DNA of 64,000 bases from Candidatus Cloacimonadota bacterium (GCA_029781115.1 JAKOXG010000017.1:53639-117638), one strand, 5' to 3'; positions 16,504 through 26,155 are shown, counted from the stretch's first letter. Made by a program: numbers and translations. Notes: generated from the letters alone by a model not told the origin.

Positions 16504-18201
16504 TCATTTTATATTTGTTTTTAGTAGTTGTTTTGCATGCTCCTGCGAAGCCTGTGTCACCTTTCCGGAGAGCATCCTGGCCAGTTCCAGAACGCGGTCG
16601 GAATCGTTCAAAGGCTTCATATCAATCACTGTATCATGGTTTTGGATCTGCTTCTCGACGGCGAAGTGATGTTCAGCGGCTGCTGCAATCACCGCCAGAT
16701 GCGTCACACAAAACACCTGATGGTTGCTACTCAGTTCCCCGATCACGGAGGCCACGGCTTCGGCGGTCTTGCCACCCAGCCCGGCATCTATTTCATCAAG
16801 GATCATCGTAAGTGGTTCCAAGCGCCCTGCCAGCACCTTTTTGATGGCCAGAAGCACGCGGGAAAGCTCTCCTCCCGAGGCAACCGATGCCAGAGGCGCA
16901 AGCTCCATGCCGGGATTGGCACTAAAACGAAACTCACAACCTTCGGCTCCACTCAAAGATAATGCGGCAAGGCATTCTGACGATAGTAATTCATCTGAGG
17001 CTTTTTTGTCAATACTTATCTCAAAGCGGGCGTTGGCAATCGCCAAAGTGCGGATGGCGGCTTGCAGTTCTGATGCCAGCTTATCCGCTGCACCCTCTCT
17101 CTTTTTGCTCAAAGCAGTCTGTAGCTCTTTCAACTCTTCAAAATCCGCCTCAATCTGAGCGCTCAGCTCCTCGATCTTGGCATCCAGACTGTCAAAATCC
17201 ATGATGGAGGCTCGCTTCTGGACAAATAGCTGCTCCAGCTCTAACGTATCCCTCACCCGGTGCTTATACAGCAGTGCGTTGATCTCGTCCAAACGCTGCG
17301 TTATCTCTTCCAGACGCACCTCATCATCCACCGCCATAAAGGCCAGGCTGTTCACCTCTCCCTCACAATCGCTGATGATCTGCGCCGCATCTGCCAATGC
17401 CTGGTGCAATTGCGCAATGTTGGAGTCCAGATCCTTGAGCCTGTCCAGAGCCGAAACTGCAGAGCGGATCACGTCCATCACGCTGCCCTCGGATTCGTAA
17501 AGCTCATGGCTGAGGCGCCCGCCCAACTCACGAATCTGCTGCAGATGCGAGATCTTCTCGTATTCCTTGCCTAATTCCTGCTCTTCGCCGGGAGAGATCG
17601 CCGCCGCTTCCAGCTCTTCCATCTGGAAACGGTAAAGCTCTTCCAGTTGGCGATTGCGCTCTTTGAGCTCTTTGTGCTCTTCGAGTTGCTTGACCTTGGC
17701 ACGCAGCTTTTGCAGGCGTGATGCATGTTCTTTGCGCAGCTCAGTGCTGCCGGCATAGAGGTCTAAAACCTCCAACTGAAATGAAGGCATGAGCAGGCGT
17801 TGCTGGTCTCTTTGATGGTGAAAATCTATCAGCAGCGGCTTGAGCTCCTTCATCAGGCCGGCTGTCACCTTGCGTCCATTGACAAAGTAGGATGAGCGTC
17901 CATTTTCGCTGATGCGCCTGGCCAAGGTAAGCTGCTGCCCGTCGTTATATTCCAGTTCTTCCAGCTTTTCCTGCAGGGCGGAGTTGTTGTCCAGCTCAAA
18001 ATCCGCTTCCAGGTAAATGGGCTTTGCTTTATCCCAAGCCACCGCATTGAAGCTGTTATCCGCAAAGATCAGCGAGATTGCGCCTACAAGTATAGTCTTA
18101 CCCGCTCCCGTCTCACCCGTCAGTGCCGTCATGCCTGGCTCAAAATACAGCTCCTGATCCTGCACAAAGAGATAGTTGGAGATCTTGATGCGGCTGATCA
18201 T
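16504..18201 (-). CDS. recN: DNA repair protein RecN
   Basis: 565 aa SMC-like ATPase acting in double-strand break repair. Walker A GETGAGKT is at residues 29-36, the ABC signature ASGGELSRVLLAIKKV comes before Walker B MILDEIDAGLGG, and the middle is coiled coil. The C-terminal VFCVTHLAVIAA is typical of RecN. I use ATG 18201, which overlaps the nadK stop as TGATG; a GTG one codon earlier is equally possible. Confidence 0.97.
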   Translation of the reverse strand: MISRIKISNYLFVQDQELYFEPGMTALTGETGAGKTILVGAISLIFADNSFNAVAWDKAKPIYLEADFELDNNSALQEKLEELEYNDGQQLTLARRISENGRSSYFVNGRKVTAGLMKELKPLLIDFHHQRDQQRLLMPSFQLEVLDLYAGSTELRKEHASRLQKLRAKVKQLEEHKELKERNRQLEELYRFQMEELEAAAISPGEEQELGKEYEKISHLQQIRELGGRLSHELYESEGSVMDVIRSAVSALDRLKDLDSNIAQLHQALADAAQIISDCEGEVNSLAFMAVDDEVRLEEITQRLDEINALLYKHRVRDTLELEQLFVQKRASIMDFDSLDAKIEELSAQIEADFEELKELQTALSKKREGAADKLASELQAAIRTLAIANARFEISIDKKASDELLSSECLAALSLSGAEGCEFRFSANPGMELAPLASVASGGELSRVLLAIKKVLAGRLEPLTMILDEIDAGLGGKTAEAVASVIGELSSNHQVFCVTHLAVIAAAAEHHFAVEKQIQNHDTVIDMKPLNDSDRVLELARMLSGKVTQASQEHAKQLLKTNIK

Positions 18202-19055
18202 CACTTACCCAAATGCAGTTTGTTTCTGAGGGTGCGATAAAAGGTGCGCGCGGAAAGCTTCACAAATTCCACCCGCACATCGGCTTCAGAGACGATTACC
18301 TCGTCCTCCATCAGCACCTGATGCACGTTTTCGCCATCCAGTTGCAGCCAGGCCGGCTCATACAATCCCGTCACTTTCAAGCAAACCTTGTTGGTGGAAG
18401 GAAAGACCATCGGCCGGATGGAAAGCAGGTGTGGATTGAGGTGACTCACCACGATGGCACGCATCTCCGGCGTGAGCAAAGGCCCGCCAGCCGAGAGGTT
18501 GTAAGCTGTGGAACCCGTGGGTGTGCAAGCGATTGCGCCGTCGCAACGTGCACTGAAGACAAAGCGTCCTTCGCTATAGGTGCGGATGCTGATCATCCTC
18601 GGTGTTTCCGCTTTGTAGATCACCGCGTCATTGAGCGCCAGGCCTTCAAACACCACCTTCCCCTTGCGCTTCAGCTTGCAATTGAGCAACATGCGGCTGA
18701 TGAGCTTAAACTTGCCTTGGATCAAGCTTTGGATGGAAGTCTCCAACTCTTTGAAAGTGGTTTCGGAGAGGAAGCCCAGCCAGCCAAGGTTGATCCCCAA
18801 GATGGGCGCACCCGTGAGAATGGCGATGGTTTTGGCTCTGAGTATGGTTCCATCCCCGCCAAAGACCAGCACGCAGTCTATCTGCGGCATCTTGCCTTGA
18901 TCCGGGTCGCAGCACTGCATATGAGCGGGCACGATGTCACGCTGCGCCTGCGTGCCATAAAAACTGAGCCCAAAACGCCGGCTCAGCTCATCCAAACTCT
19001 TGAAGATGGGTCCGGTATCCAGATTGGGGTTGATATAGACGGCAAACTGTCTCAT
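18201..19055 (-). CDS. nadK: NAD kinase
   Basis: 284 aa. It phosphorylates NAD to NADP. The diagnostic GGDGT motif is at 66-70 and the NAD-binding region TPTGSTAYNLSAGGP is near 178-192; GINLGWLGFLSE is also conserved. The ATG follows the rsgA stop immediately and its own stop overlaps recN, so the three genes are tightly coupled. Confidence 0.97.
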   Translation of the reverse strand: MRQFAVYINPNLDTGPIFKSLDELSRRFGLSFYGTQAQRDIVPAHMQCCDPDQGKMPQIDCVLVFGGDGTILRAKTIAILTGAPILGINLGWLGFLSETTFKELETSIQSLIQGKFKLISRMLLNCKLKRKGKVVFEGLALNDAVIYKAETPRMISIRTYSEGRFVFSARCDGAIACTPTGSTAYNLSAGGPLLTPEMRAIVVSHLNPHLLSIRPMVFPSTNKVCLKVTGLYEPAWLQLDGENVHQVLMEDEVIVSEADVRVEFVKLSARTFYRTLRNKLHLGK

Positions 19056-20123
19056 TTATAGGCTTTCCATGAGTGCTAAATAGGATTCGTATCTCTCGAT
19101 GGGGATCACTCCCTCTTCCACAGCTTGGAGCACGCCACAATGCTCCTCATGACTATGACTGCAATCCCGGAAGTGGCAGCCGTCCAAAAAGCGTGAGAAG
19201 CCCGGGAACACACGCGGGATCTGTTCCTTGTCATTCGCATGCAGGTTGATGGTCTTGATGCCGGGTGTATCCAGCAGGTGCCCGCCAAAATCCCAGGGGA
19301 TCAGCGTGGCTCTGGTGGTGGTATGCCGGCCTTTTTCGTTGTAATTGCTCACCTGCGCCGTATCGAGGTCAAGCCCCGGTTGCAGGTAGTTGATCAGCGA
19401 GCTCTTACCCGTGCCGGACTGCCCGGAAAACACGCTGTCTTTATCTTTGAGCGCGGCTTTCAGCTCTTCCATCCCTTCGCCGGTTACGGTGGAAGTGGCG
19501 ATCAGCTTGTAGCCCATCTCCAGGTAGAAACTGCTCAATTCCTCATATTCTTCCCGATCCCGACAGAGGTCGATCTTGTTGATCACGATGATAGGCTTGA
19601 TCTCCTGCAGCGTAGCGATGCAGATATAGCGGTCGATCAGCCCTGCCTTGATCATGGGTTTGCGCCAGGAACTGGTGATGATCACTTGGTCGATATTGGC
19701 AGCGATCAGGATTTCCCTTTGGAAAGAACCGGATGTGTAGCGTGAAAGCGTGTTTTCCCGCGGCAAAACCTGCTCTATGCGGTAGTCCGGCTCCGTGGAA
19801 ATATCCACCATTACCCGATCCCCCACCGCAGCAACGCCCAAGCTTTCAAAGAGGAACTGCCTCAGCCTGCCGCTCAAAGTGGCTTCATAAAAGACGCCAT
19901 CCGCCTCCACGATGTAGTTGTAATTTGAGTGGATCTCACTGATGCGCGCCGGCACCAGCTCAGCGTCTTTCTTGAAGCTGAGGTCCATCTTCTCCGCTAT
20001 CCGCTGGCTTTTGTAGGGCGTAGCTTCTTTGAGATCGTCCAGAACCTCCACATCCGGCAGGTTGATGGCTTTCAACTTGCCAAATCTGGTGGGTCTCTGT
20101 CTTTTCTTGGTTTTTTGTCTCAA
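19056..20123 (-). CDS. rsgA: Ribosome small subunit-dependent GTPase A
   Basis: 355 aa circularly permuted GTPase that helps late 30S maturation. Order: OB-fold (ARISEIHSNYNYIVEADG), G4 VINKIDLCRD, then G1 GQSGTGKSSLIN, G3 DTPG, and a C-terminal zinc knuckle CHFRDCSHSHEEHC. The TTG start at 20123 overlaps the protease gene stop (TTGA) and gives a basic N-terminal extension (MRQKTKKRQRPTRFGK), as in E. coli RsgA. An internal ATG at residue 46 with GGAGAAG upstream is the alternative. Confidence 0.95.
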   Translation of the reverse strand: MRQKTKKRQRPTRFGKLKAINLPDVEVLDDLKEATPYKSQRIAEKMDLSFKKDAELVPARISEIHSNYNYIVEADGVFYEATLSGRLRQFLFESLGVAAVGDRVMVDISTEPDYRIEQVLPRENTLSRYTSGSFQREILIAANIDQVIITSSWRKPMIKAGLIDRYICIATLQEIKPIIVINKIDLCRDREEYEELSSFYLEMGYKLIATSTVTGEGMEELKAALKDKDSVFSGQSGTGKSSLINYLQPGLDLDTAQVSNYNEKGRHTTTRATLIPWDFGGHLLDTPGIKTINLHANDKEQIPRVFPGFSRFLDGCHFRDCSHSHEEHCGVLQAVEEGVIPIERYESYLALMESL

Positions 20124-23047
20124 GGCTGCTTTGGGAACAAGGGTGTGATCTTGGTAAAGAGATCAGCGTTTTCGTTTATCTTTTCTTCGTTGCCAAACAC
20201 GCAGATATGGTCGTTTTTCATCAATGCTTCGATCAAGCTGGCAGCTTTGCGCACATCCGCCAAAGTGGTGCCAAGCACCTCGGTGCGGATCTGCTGCCGG
20301 TCTTCCTGGGTAAAGCCGGTGATATAGTCTTCATCTCCCTGTGCGCCAACCTGTTCCGGCGTCTTGGGTTTATCCAGATCAGAGATCACACCGATGATGT
20401 ATTTCTCCATATCTCTATCAGATGCCGTGTATTCGCGCAGCTTCTTTGGCACTTGATCGTAGGTATCCAAGGTTTCCCTGAGGTTGGGGTCTCTATATGA
20501 GCAGAAAAACAGGAACCCTGTGGGCGAGAAATTGCACATCGCACCGTAGGCTCCACCTTTCACCCTCAGTTCCTGATACAAGAGCTCGGAGGAAAGGATG
20601 TTGTTTACCACTCTCAGCTTGCCGGAGTAGGAATAGCCCTTGTAGAAGAAGTTTCCACCCTTGGCCACAAATTGCACTTGCACCGGCGCAGCGATACCTT
20701 CAGTTTGCTTGATGGTCTCAAATTGGCTTTCCACGGGCGCATATGCCTCTTTGGAGATATTGGCCACCATGGGACCCAGGTGATCAAAAGCCCTGTCTAT
20801 CCCTTCTGCATCGGAATTGAGACTGACGATCAGGTTGTGCGAGGTGAAAAAGGTCTTCCTCACCCATTCCAGTTCTTCCACGATCGGCGTAATATCCTCT
20901 TCCATCTTCTTTTCCAGTTCACAGAGCCAATGGTAGAAGGCCAGGCCGCCGCTGAGGTCACGCCACTTGAAAAGCTGGCTGAAGGCAGCAAACATGCGCG
21001 TAATAGCCACGCTGTGCCCTTGCATCATCATCATCGCTTCCATGCGGTTTTTCAGCTCTTTGATCAGGGTGCGCAAACGCTGATGATCCGTAAAACGAGG
21101 CTTGAAAGCATATTCGGAGACCAATCTTACCAGTTGATCGCACTTGTCGGTGACCGCCTTGCCACTGAGCACAAATTTGGGCAGAATGATGTCCGGCTCT
21201 TGATAGCTACTCCACATATTGAAGCGTAAGTCTATGCCGCCGGTGTGGATATCTATCTCGTTGGAAAGCTCGGCAAAGCTGCAGTTTTCACTGTCCAGCC
21301 TGCCCATCAGATAGGCATAGAGCGCCAGCCAGGGAATCTCGTCTTCATCTGCGTGCGCCAGATCAAAATAGGCTTTCAAATACACGATGCCGTTGGTATT
21401 GACCTCGTGTTTGAGCAGAGTAAACTCCTTCCATGTCTCCACTTCCGTGGGATAGGACTCAGCTTCCGGATTGATGTCTGCCAGCGTAAGCGCGGGAATC
21501 TTGGCCAGATCTTCGGGGCTGTCCTTGGTCATCTGCCAGGTTTGCAGATCCTGATTGAACTTGATCAGCTCCTGAATCTCCTCTTCGCTCATCGCCGCCT
21601 TGCGTTGGGCCAGTTCTTCCCGGAGTTTGGCATCATCTTCCTGCAAAAGACCCACTTTTGGCTTGAGCACCACCACGCTGTGATGCGGGTTTTTGAGCAT
21701 GGAAGCTTCCATAAGCTTCTCATAATAGGGCTCGGTCAAGCCCTTGCGCAGGGCCTCCAAAAGCGGCTCAAACTTGAGCACATACAGCGGATCCGCACCG
21801 TGAATCCAAGCTCCATACATCGTCCAGGCATAATACAAGCCCTTGGGGAAGTTCTGCATCTGGCCTTCTCGGTAGAAGAATTCACGACTGTTCAAGGTGG
21901 CCTCGATCAGCTTCTTGTCAAAACCTTCTTTCACGATGCGCTTGAGCTCGGTGTTGATCAGCTCGATCAGTGGCTCTATGTTCTCTTCCTGCACATATTT
22001 GCAGATGATGCCGAAGGTGGGCTGCAGGATGTCCAGATTGGCGGTTCCATAGGAATCTCCCGCCAGGCCGGATTCCATGATCTTGCGCTTCAGGGGCGAG
22101 GCTGTGCTGTTCATCAACATATCCACCAGCACCGACAGGGCATTGACCTGCTCCATATCCGTCTGCATCCCCCAGGTGTAATTGAGGCTCAAATGGCACA
22201 TTCCCGGACCACTCTGCTCATCCGCAGGGTAAAACTCTTCCACCCGGATCGCTTTCTTGAAGGGCTTTTGCTGCTCCACCACCACAGGAACGGGGTCTTT
22301 GTCAAAGTGGCTCAGATAGTCCTTGTCCATCATCTCCAGCATGGCGTCTATATCCAAATCGCCATAGAGGATGGTCTTGGAATTGGAGGGGTGATAGTGC
22401 TTGCGATGGAAGTCCACAAAGGCTTCGTAGGTGAGATCGGGGATATGTTTGGGATTACCGCCTGAGGAAACTCCATAGGTGGTGTCCGGGAACTGCGCTT
22501 CACTGCCGGCATAGCGCAAAAGCGCACCCGGACTGGAATACACGCCCTTCATCTCATTGTAGACCACCCCGCGGATCGCCAGCTCGTCGTCCTTGTCAAA
22601 GAGCTCGTAGTGCCAGCCTTCCTGATGCAAAATCTCGGGCTGTTCATAGATGCGCGGGAAAAACACCGCATCCATATACACGCGGCTCAGGTTCATAAAG
22701 TCTTTATCATTGGTGGAAGCCACGGGATAAAGCGTGAGATCCGGTGCTGTCATCGCATTTACAAAGGTGTTGAGCGAGCCCTTGATCAGCTCCATAAAAG
22801 AGTTCTTCGCCGGAAACAGGCGTGAGCCATTCAGCACCGAGTGTTCGATGATATGAGGCACGCCCGTGCTGTCCGTGGGCACCGTCTTGAAAGCCACGCA
22901 AAACAGTTTGTTTGTATCTTCACATGCCAGATGGATAAGCTGGGCTCCGCTCTTGACGTGTTCATACACGTCCGCTCTCATCTTGAGCTCAGCGATTTCT
23001 TGGCTGTCCTTGAGCAGGAAGCCGTGTTTGGTTTGCACGTTTGTCAT
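20120..23047 (-). CDS. M16C metalloprotease, presequence protease (PreP/CYM1)-like
   Basis: About 975 aa. Two-lobed peptidase with the inverted zinc motif HIIEH near residues 65-69 and the distal Glu in YNEMKGVY. The region following HSVLNGS and the C-terminal LRVKGGAYGAMCNFSP (substrate-binding R/Y motif) match the M16C family, which degrades free peptides up to about 65 residues. I choose ATG 23047 (MTNVQTKHGF), preceded by AGGAG 11 nt away. The frame also stays open to a TTG at 23083. No signal peptide, so cytoplasmic. Confidence 0.93.
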   Translation of the reverse strand: MTNVQTKHGFLLKDSQEIAELKMRADVYEHVKSGAQLIHLACEDTNKLFCVAFKTVPTDSTGVPHIIEHSVLNGSRLFPAKNSFMELIKGSLNTFVNAMTAPDLTLYPVASTNDKDFMNLSRVYMDAVFFPRIYEQPEILHQEGWHYELFDKDDELAIRGVVYNEMKGVYSSPGALLRYAGSEAQFPDTTYGVSSGGNPKHIPDLTYEAFVDFHRKHYHPSNSKTILYGDLDIDAMLEMMDKDYLSHFDKDPVPVVVEQQKPFKKAIRVEEFYPADEQSGPGMCHLSLNYTWGMQTDMEQVNALSVLVDMLMNSTASPLKRKIMESGLAGDSYGTANLDILQPTFGIICKYVQEENIEPLIELINTELKRIVKEGFDKKLIEATLNSREFFYREGQMQNFPKGLYYAWTMYGAWIHGADPLYVLKFEPLLEALRKGLTEPYYEKLMEASMLKNPHHSVVVLKPKVGLLQEDDAKLREELAQRKAAMSEEEIQELIKFNQDLQTWQMTKDSPEDLAKIPALTLADINPEAESYPTEVETWKEFTLLKHEVNTNGIVYLKAYFDLAHADEDEIPWLALYAYLMGRLDSENCSFAELSNEIDIHTGGIDLRFNMWSSYQEPDIILPKFVLSGKAVTDKCDQLVRLVSEYAFKPRFTDHQRLRTLIKELKNRMEAMMMMQGHSVAITRMFAAFSQLFKWRDLSGGLAFYHWLCELEKKMEEDITPIVEELEWVRKTFFTSHNLIVSLNSDAEGIDRAFDHLGPMVANISKEAYAPVESQFETIKQTEGIAAPVQVQFVAKGGNFFYKGYSYSGKLRVVNNILSSELLYQELRVKGGAYGAMCNFSPTGFLFFCSYRDPNLRETLDTYDQVPKKLREYTASDRDMEKYIIGVISDLDKPKTPEQVGAQGDEDYITGFTQEDRQQIRTEVLGTTLADVRKAASLIEALMKNDHICVFGNEEKINENADLFTKITPLFPKQP

Positions 23048-23083
23048 CTTAAACTTATCTCCTGTTAAAATGGGGGTTATCAA

Positions 23084-23962
23084 TCACTTGACCAACCCAT
23101 AGGATCGCAGTACTTTGGCCAAAGCCTCACGATTTGCCGCTTGCAGATTGCACATGGGCGAGCGGAATTCGTTTTCTATCATGCCCATCATCGCCAGAGA
23201 CTCCTTGGCGGGGATGGGATTTGTCTCGATAAACATTGCTGAATTGAGGGCCTGCAGATGTCTGTGCTGCTCGGCAGCTTTCTTCATGTCACCGCTGAGA
23301 GCCGTCTCGATATGCTGGCTCATCAGTTTGGGAACCACGTTTGCCGTCACGGAAATCGTACCCATGCCTCCGATGGCGATCAGTGGGAAGTTGAGCGCAT
23401 CCTCACCGCACATCACGCTGAAACCTGCAGGCGCATCACGCACGATCTGAGTGGCCTGAACCACGCTGCCACTGGCTTCTTTGATGCCCACCACGTTGGA
23501 GTGAGCCTTGGCGATCTCCACCACGGCAGGTGGAAGGATATTCACGCCGGTGCGGCCCGGAACGTTGTAGATCACGATGGGCATGTCCACCTTGGAGGCA
23601 ATGTGCCCAAAATATTCCACCATTCCCGCTTGCGTGGGCTTGACGTAATAGGGAGTGAGCACCAGGGCATAATCCGCACCCAATTCCTTGGCTCTGGAAG
23701 TGTTGCGCAAAGTGGTGCGCAGATTGTTTGTCCCTGTGCCAATCATCACCGGCACCTTACCATCAATGCGGTTGATCGCAAAACGCAAGAGGGCTTCGCG
23801 CTCATCAGACGCCAGCGCCGCCGCCTCTCCCGTCGTACCTAAAAGCAAAATCCCGTGAGTTCCATTCTCCAGATGGAAGTCGATCAGGGTCTCCAATGCG
23901 GAATAGTCTACCTCGCCCTTTTTGAAGGGCGTTACAAGTGCCACGTAGCTACCTTTCAACAT
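23084..23962 (-). CDS. dapA: 4-hydroxy-tetrahydrodipicolinate synthase
   Basis: 292 aa. It condenses pyruvate with aspartate semialdehyde, the first step to lysine and diaminopimelate. The TIM-barrel motifs are intact: GTTGEAAAL (near 42-50), YNVPGRTG (catalytic Tyr) and the Schiff-base Lys in GIKEASG. The ATG at 23962 has AAGGAG six nt upstream. It opens the minus-strand operon that runs to nfeD, and a repeat cluster lies upstream. Confidence 0.97.
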   Translation of the reverse strand: MLKGSYVALVTPFKKGEVDYSALETLIDFHLENGTHGILLLGTTGEAAALASDEREALLRFAINRIDGKVPVMIGTGTNNLRTTLRNTSRAKELGADYALVLTPYYVKPTQAGMVEYFGHIASKVDMPIVIYNVPGRTGVNILPPAVVEIAKAHSNVVGIKEASGSVVQATQIVRDAPAGFSVMCGEDALNFPLIAIGGMGTISVTANVVPKLMSQHIETALSGDMKKAAEQHRHLQALNSAMFIETNPIPAKESLAMMGMIENEFRSPMCNLQAANREALAKVLRSYGLVK

Positions 23963-24126
23963 GGTCAACTCCTTATAATATCTTTAGTTATCTATCGTTA
24001 TTGCAGGCTGCGCAAAAGAGCGACAACAGCCCATTACACCAATGTAAGCGATTTGCGCCAAAGTTTATAGAATCTCTATTTATGTCAATAAAAATGTAAG
24101 GGCAGTCGCTGAAGCGCCGCTGTATA

Positions 24127-24176
24127 GTCGCTTGCCATAGCGACCAAGAAGGTAGCCGGAGGTTGCCATACCGCCG
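24127..24176. repeat. R4 hairpin pair with TTGCCATA loops
   Basis: Two neighbouring inverted repeats: GTCGC-TTGCCATA-GCGAC (24127-24144), and CGG-A-GG-TTGCCATA-CC-G-CCG (24157-24176), whose stem has one A/G mismatch. Both loops read TTGCCATA. The same two modules occur at 26219-26263 on the opposite strand. Confidence 0.65.
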
Positions 24177-24211
24177 CAAGCGGGCGCAGCACGCTGCAAA
24201 AGCCCCTATAA

Positions 24212-24306
24212 GAACCGTCTGTACCCCCGCTAAGAGCACCCGCATCTTCGCTACCAGCGCAGCCGCTAACACCTAAAACCTAACACCTAAAACCTTGCCG
24301 AAGGCA
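24212..24306 (+). repeat. R3 composite repeat, copy A
   Basis: AGAGCACCCGCAT, then ACCAGCGCAGC, then alternating 7-mers CCTAAAA and CCTAACA. Shorter and more diverged than the copies near 62.8-63.5 kb. It abuts R2 copy 2 directly. Confidence 0.65.
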
Positions 24307-24307
24307 C

Positions 24308-24437
24308 CCCTCACTATATACACTGACGATGTTACTTTGAGGCCAAAAAACCAAAAAAATAATCTCGTAACCCACTGGCAGGTGAAGCTATACAAATCGG
24401 TTAAATATTAACCCCGTTTGGTGGATAGTAAAATACC
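24308..24437 (+). repeat. R2 dispersed repeat, copy 2 (130 bp)
   Basis: TCACTATATACACTGACGAT, AATAATCTCGTAACCC, AAATATTAACCCC and GTGGATAGTAAAATACC, in the same order and spacing as the other copies. It lies 346 bp upstream of dapA (minus strand) and also upstream of the nuclease-like gene on plus. Confidence 0.75.
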
Positions 24438-24768
24438 TGAAAAGGCACATCAGCATTGGCCTTTGCTTTTCCCCTATTATTCCCAAGGCTCAAAAAAAGA
24501 GGTTGACAAAATAGAGTGGGCAATCCAAGCTTATGGGTATCCATAAAAGGAGATTATAAAATGAAGATATTATTAACAAACCCTATGGGGCCGAGAGAGT
24601 TGATCTGGCCCTATTTATCGGCATGCCCGAAGCCAACGCCTATATTCTTAGGCAGCGTCTCGGGTATCAGTGCACTCCAGGCGAAGCCTTTTAGGAAAGA
24701 GGTAGGCCAAACTCCTACTAGACGTTCCAATGGCCTTCACCATCAGTTTACAATCAAGGAGAGAACAA

Positions 24769-25346
24769 TGAACACTCTTATTAACAGACGGATGAGCCCA
24801 ATACATGGGACTCGTTACATGGAAACAGAACACGATAGACTCGTAAGAGAGTTAGGAAATCATGCTGTAAGCTCGGAATTTAATATATTAGGCAGTCCCC
24901 CAAAAGGAATGGATCCTGATATCCTATTGCTCAGTAATGATGGTTGTCAATTCATAGGTGATGCAAAAGATTCAGCCAATGAAAGTCCTAAAAACAAAGA
25001 GACAGTCGCGAGAATTCGGAAATATATTAAGGCTTTTAGTGAAAACATGATATCGGGTGAGATTCTTGGAGGGGTAATAGCGATATGCACCAATAGTCTT
25101 GTTGCTGCATACGATTGGCAACTGTGGCTTGAAGATGCCTGTTTCGATTACGGTATCTACTGGCCGAACTTTAGGGTTGAGAGGCTACGACCATATACTT
25201 ATGTCATCGAAAGTGATCATATTGTCGCTATATCTCACTTATGTAAACAAGCGTTGGTATACATGTTGCATAAGTTGAATTCTTACAGTTTGCACTCTGA
25301 TAGTAGTGGGCTTAACCAGGCAATGCAATACTTTAGAGGACATTAA
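24769..25346 (+). CDS. Orphan PD-(D/E)XK nuclease-like protein
   Basis: 192 aa from ATG 24769, which has AAGGAG 8 nt upstream. It carries a textbook PD-(D/E)XK core: P50-D51 in MDPDILLLS, then D65-A66-K67 in QFIGDAKD, with upstream acids (E21, E28) as motif I candidates and basic helix RIRKYIKAF after the core. The fold is used by restriction, repair and anti-phage nucleases; which one is not decidable here. Base composition is clearly more AT-rich than the neighbours and the gene sits alone in a repeat-rich island, which suggests transfer. The same frame is open back to ATG 24561, which also has a good AAGGAG site, so a 262-aa product is possible. No DNA methyltransferase is adjacent. Confidence 0.6.
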
Positions 25347-25375
25347 TAACCCCGCTAACACGTGTAACTAGTAGG

Positions 25376-25412
25376 AAGAAGTAGGTGTGGGCATACCCCC
25401 ATCTACTTCTTG
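25376..25412 (+). terminator. Probable terminator of the nuclease-like gene
   Basis: AGAAGTAGGTGTGGG pairs with CCCCATCTACTTCT (8 bp perfect outer stem ending AGAAGTAG/CTACTTCT, then weaker pairs). The trailing sequence is only moderately T-rich, so strength is uncertain. It starts about 30 nt after the stop. Confidence 0.6.
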
Positions 25413-25599
25413 TGCTTTTCAGTCCCTATCAGCTCTGGCCTCATATAAGGTGGCGTGCCCCAATGTTTGACAGACACCCAAAAAAACTATACCTCCATAG
25501 CAATAGTTGCGACTTGGTCTCTCCATCCCCTACTCTGCCTCTTGGTATCTCCCACCATTTTAGTAGGCATTATTTTATTTAATCTGCATCTGATATACC

Positions 25600-25823
25600 C
25601 GCAAATATTGTCTTTTAGCATCGGTTGCCTACCCTCACGACACCCACTTTTCTTCCACTTGGCTCTTGCTCCTAACTTACTGCTTTCTTACTGCTTACTT
25701 GTTCGAGGAGCAAGAGAGCAGCAGGAGCGGGGTTGGCAAGCTGCATGAAATCGGCATTTGAGAGGGGTCGAAAAAGGTAGTTTTGGGTTACCTGTTTATA
25801 TATAGAAATCAAATATTGATTTT
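25600..25823 (-). repeat. R1 dispersed repeat, copy 3 (224 bp, inverted)
   Basis: Inverted relative to the other three copies and of the same length. It has the best version of the internal hairpin: GCTCTTGCTCCT pairs with AGGAGCAAGAG(A)GC, a 12-bp stem with one bulge around the ACTGCTTTCTTACTGC region. It lies 3' of the nuclease-like gene. Confidence 0.8.
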
Positions 25824-25910
25824 AGGCCGGCTTTTCCCACTTTGGAGATGAGTGAAAAGGGACATCGATTTTCCGGGTGAAAAAGTGAGAAAAACCGACG
25901 TTAATTTTTC

Positions 25911-25940
25911 CACGAATTACACGGATTTACACGAATTAAC
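25911..25940 (+). repeat. R5 ACGAATTacACGgATTtACACGAATT repeat
   Basis: Tandem run of degenerate 'cACGaATT' units of 8-10 bp. Variants recur at 26084-26155 (CCGTGTAAATCCGTG, ATTCGTG), 62713-62740 and 63315-63341. Confidence 0.6.
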
Positions 25941-25987
25941 GGGCCAACAAGCTGGCAGCTGTGAGTAGCTGCGCTGTTGCCGAGATA

Positions 25988-26033
25988 CACGTGCTTTCTG
26001 CAGCAATCCTCATGGTTCTTGGTTTAGGTCGCT
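25988..26033 (+). repeat. 46-bp direct repeat, unit 1
   Basis: Runs from CACGTGCTTTCTGCAGC to GGTTTAGGTCGCT. It matches 26179-26224 at 43 of 46 positions. Confidence 0.8.
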
Positions 26034-26083
26034 CCAGCGAGCGACCCTACACCGGCGCCACAGTGAGCGCCCGTACATCCCTC

Positions 26084-26155
26084 ATCCGTGTAAATCCGTG
26101 TGTATCCGTGGACTTTCTCATCAGATAATTCGTGTAAAACGCGCAAATTCGTGGA
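26084..26155 (+). repeat. R5 repeat cluster
   Basis: Several ATCCGTGTAAATCCGTG / ATTCGTG units in a row. The last runs into a poly-A/purine stretch before the second 46-bp repeat. Confidence 0.55.

Noticed and set aside
23963..24560. tRNA or other stable RNA gene in the intergenic gaps
   Set aside because: I looked for T-loop (GGTTCGA-type) and CCA-end patterns in the main gaps and saw none that fold as a cloverleaf.
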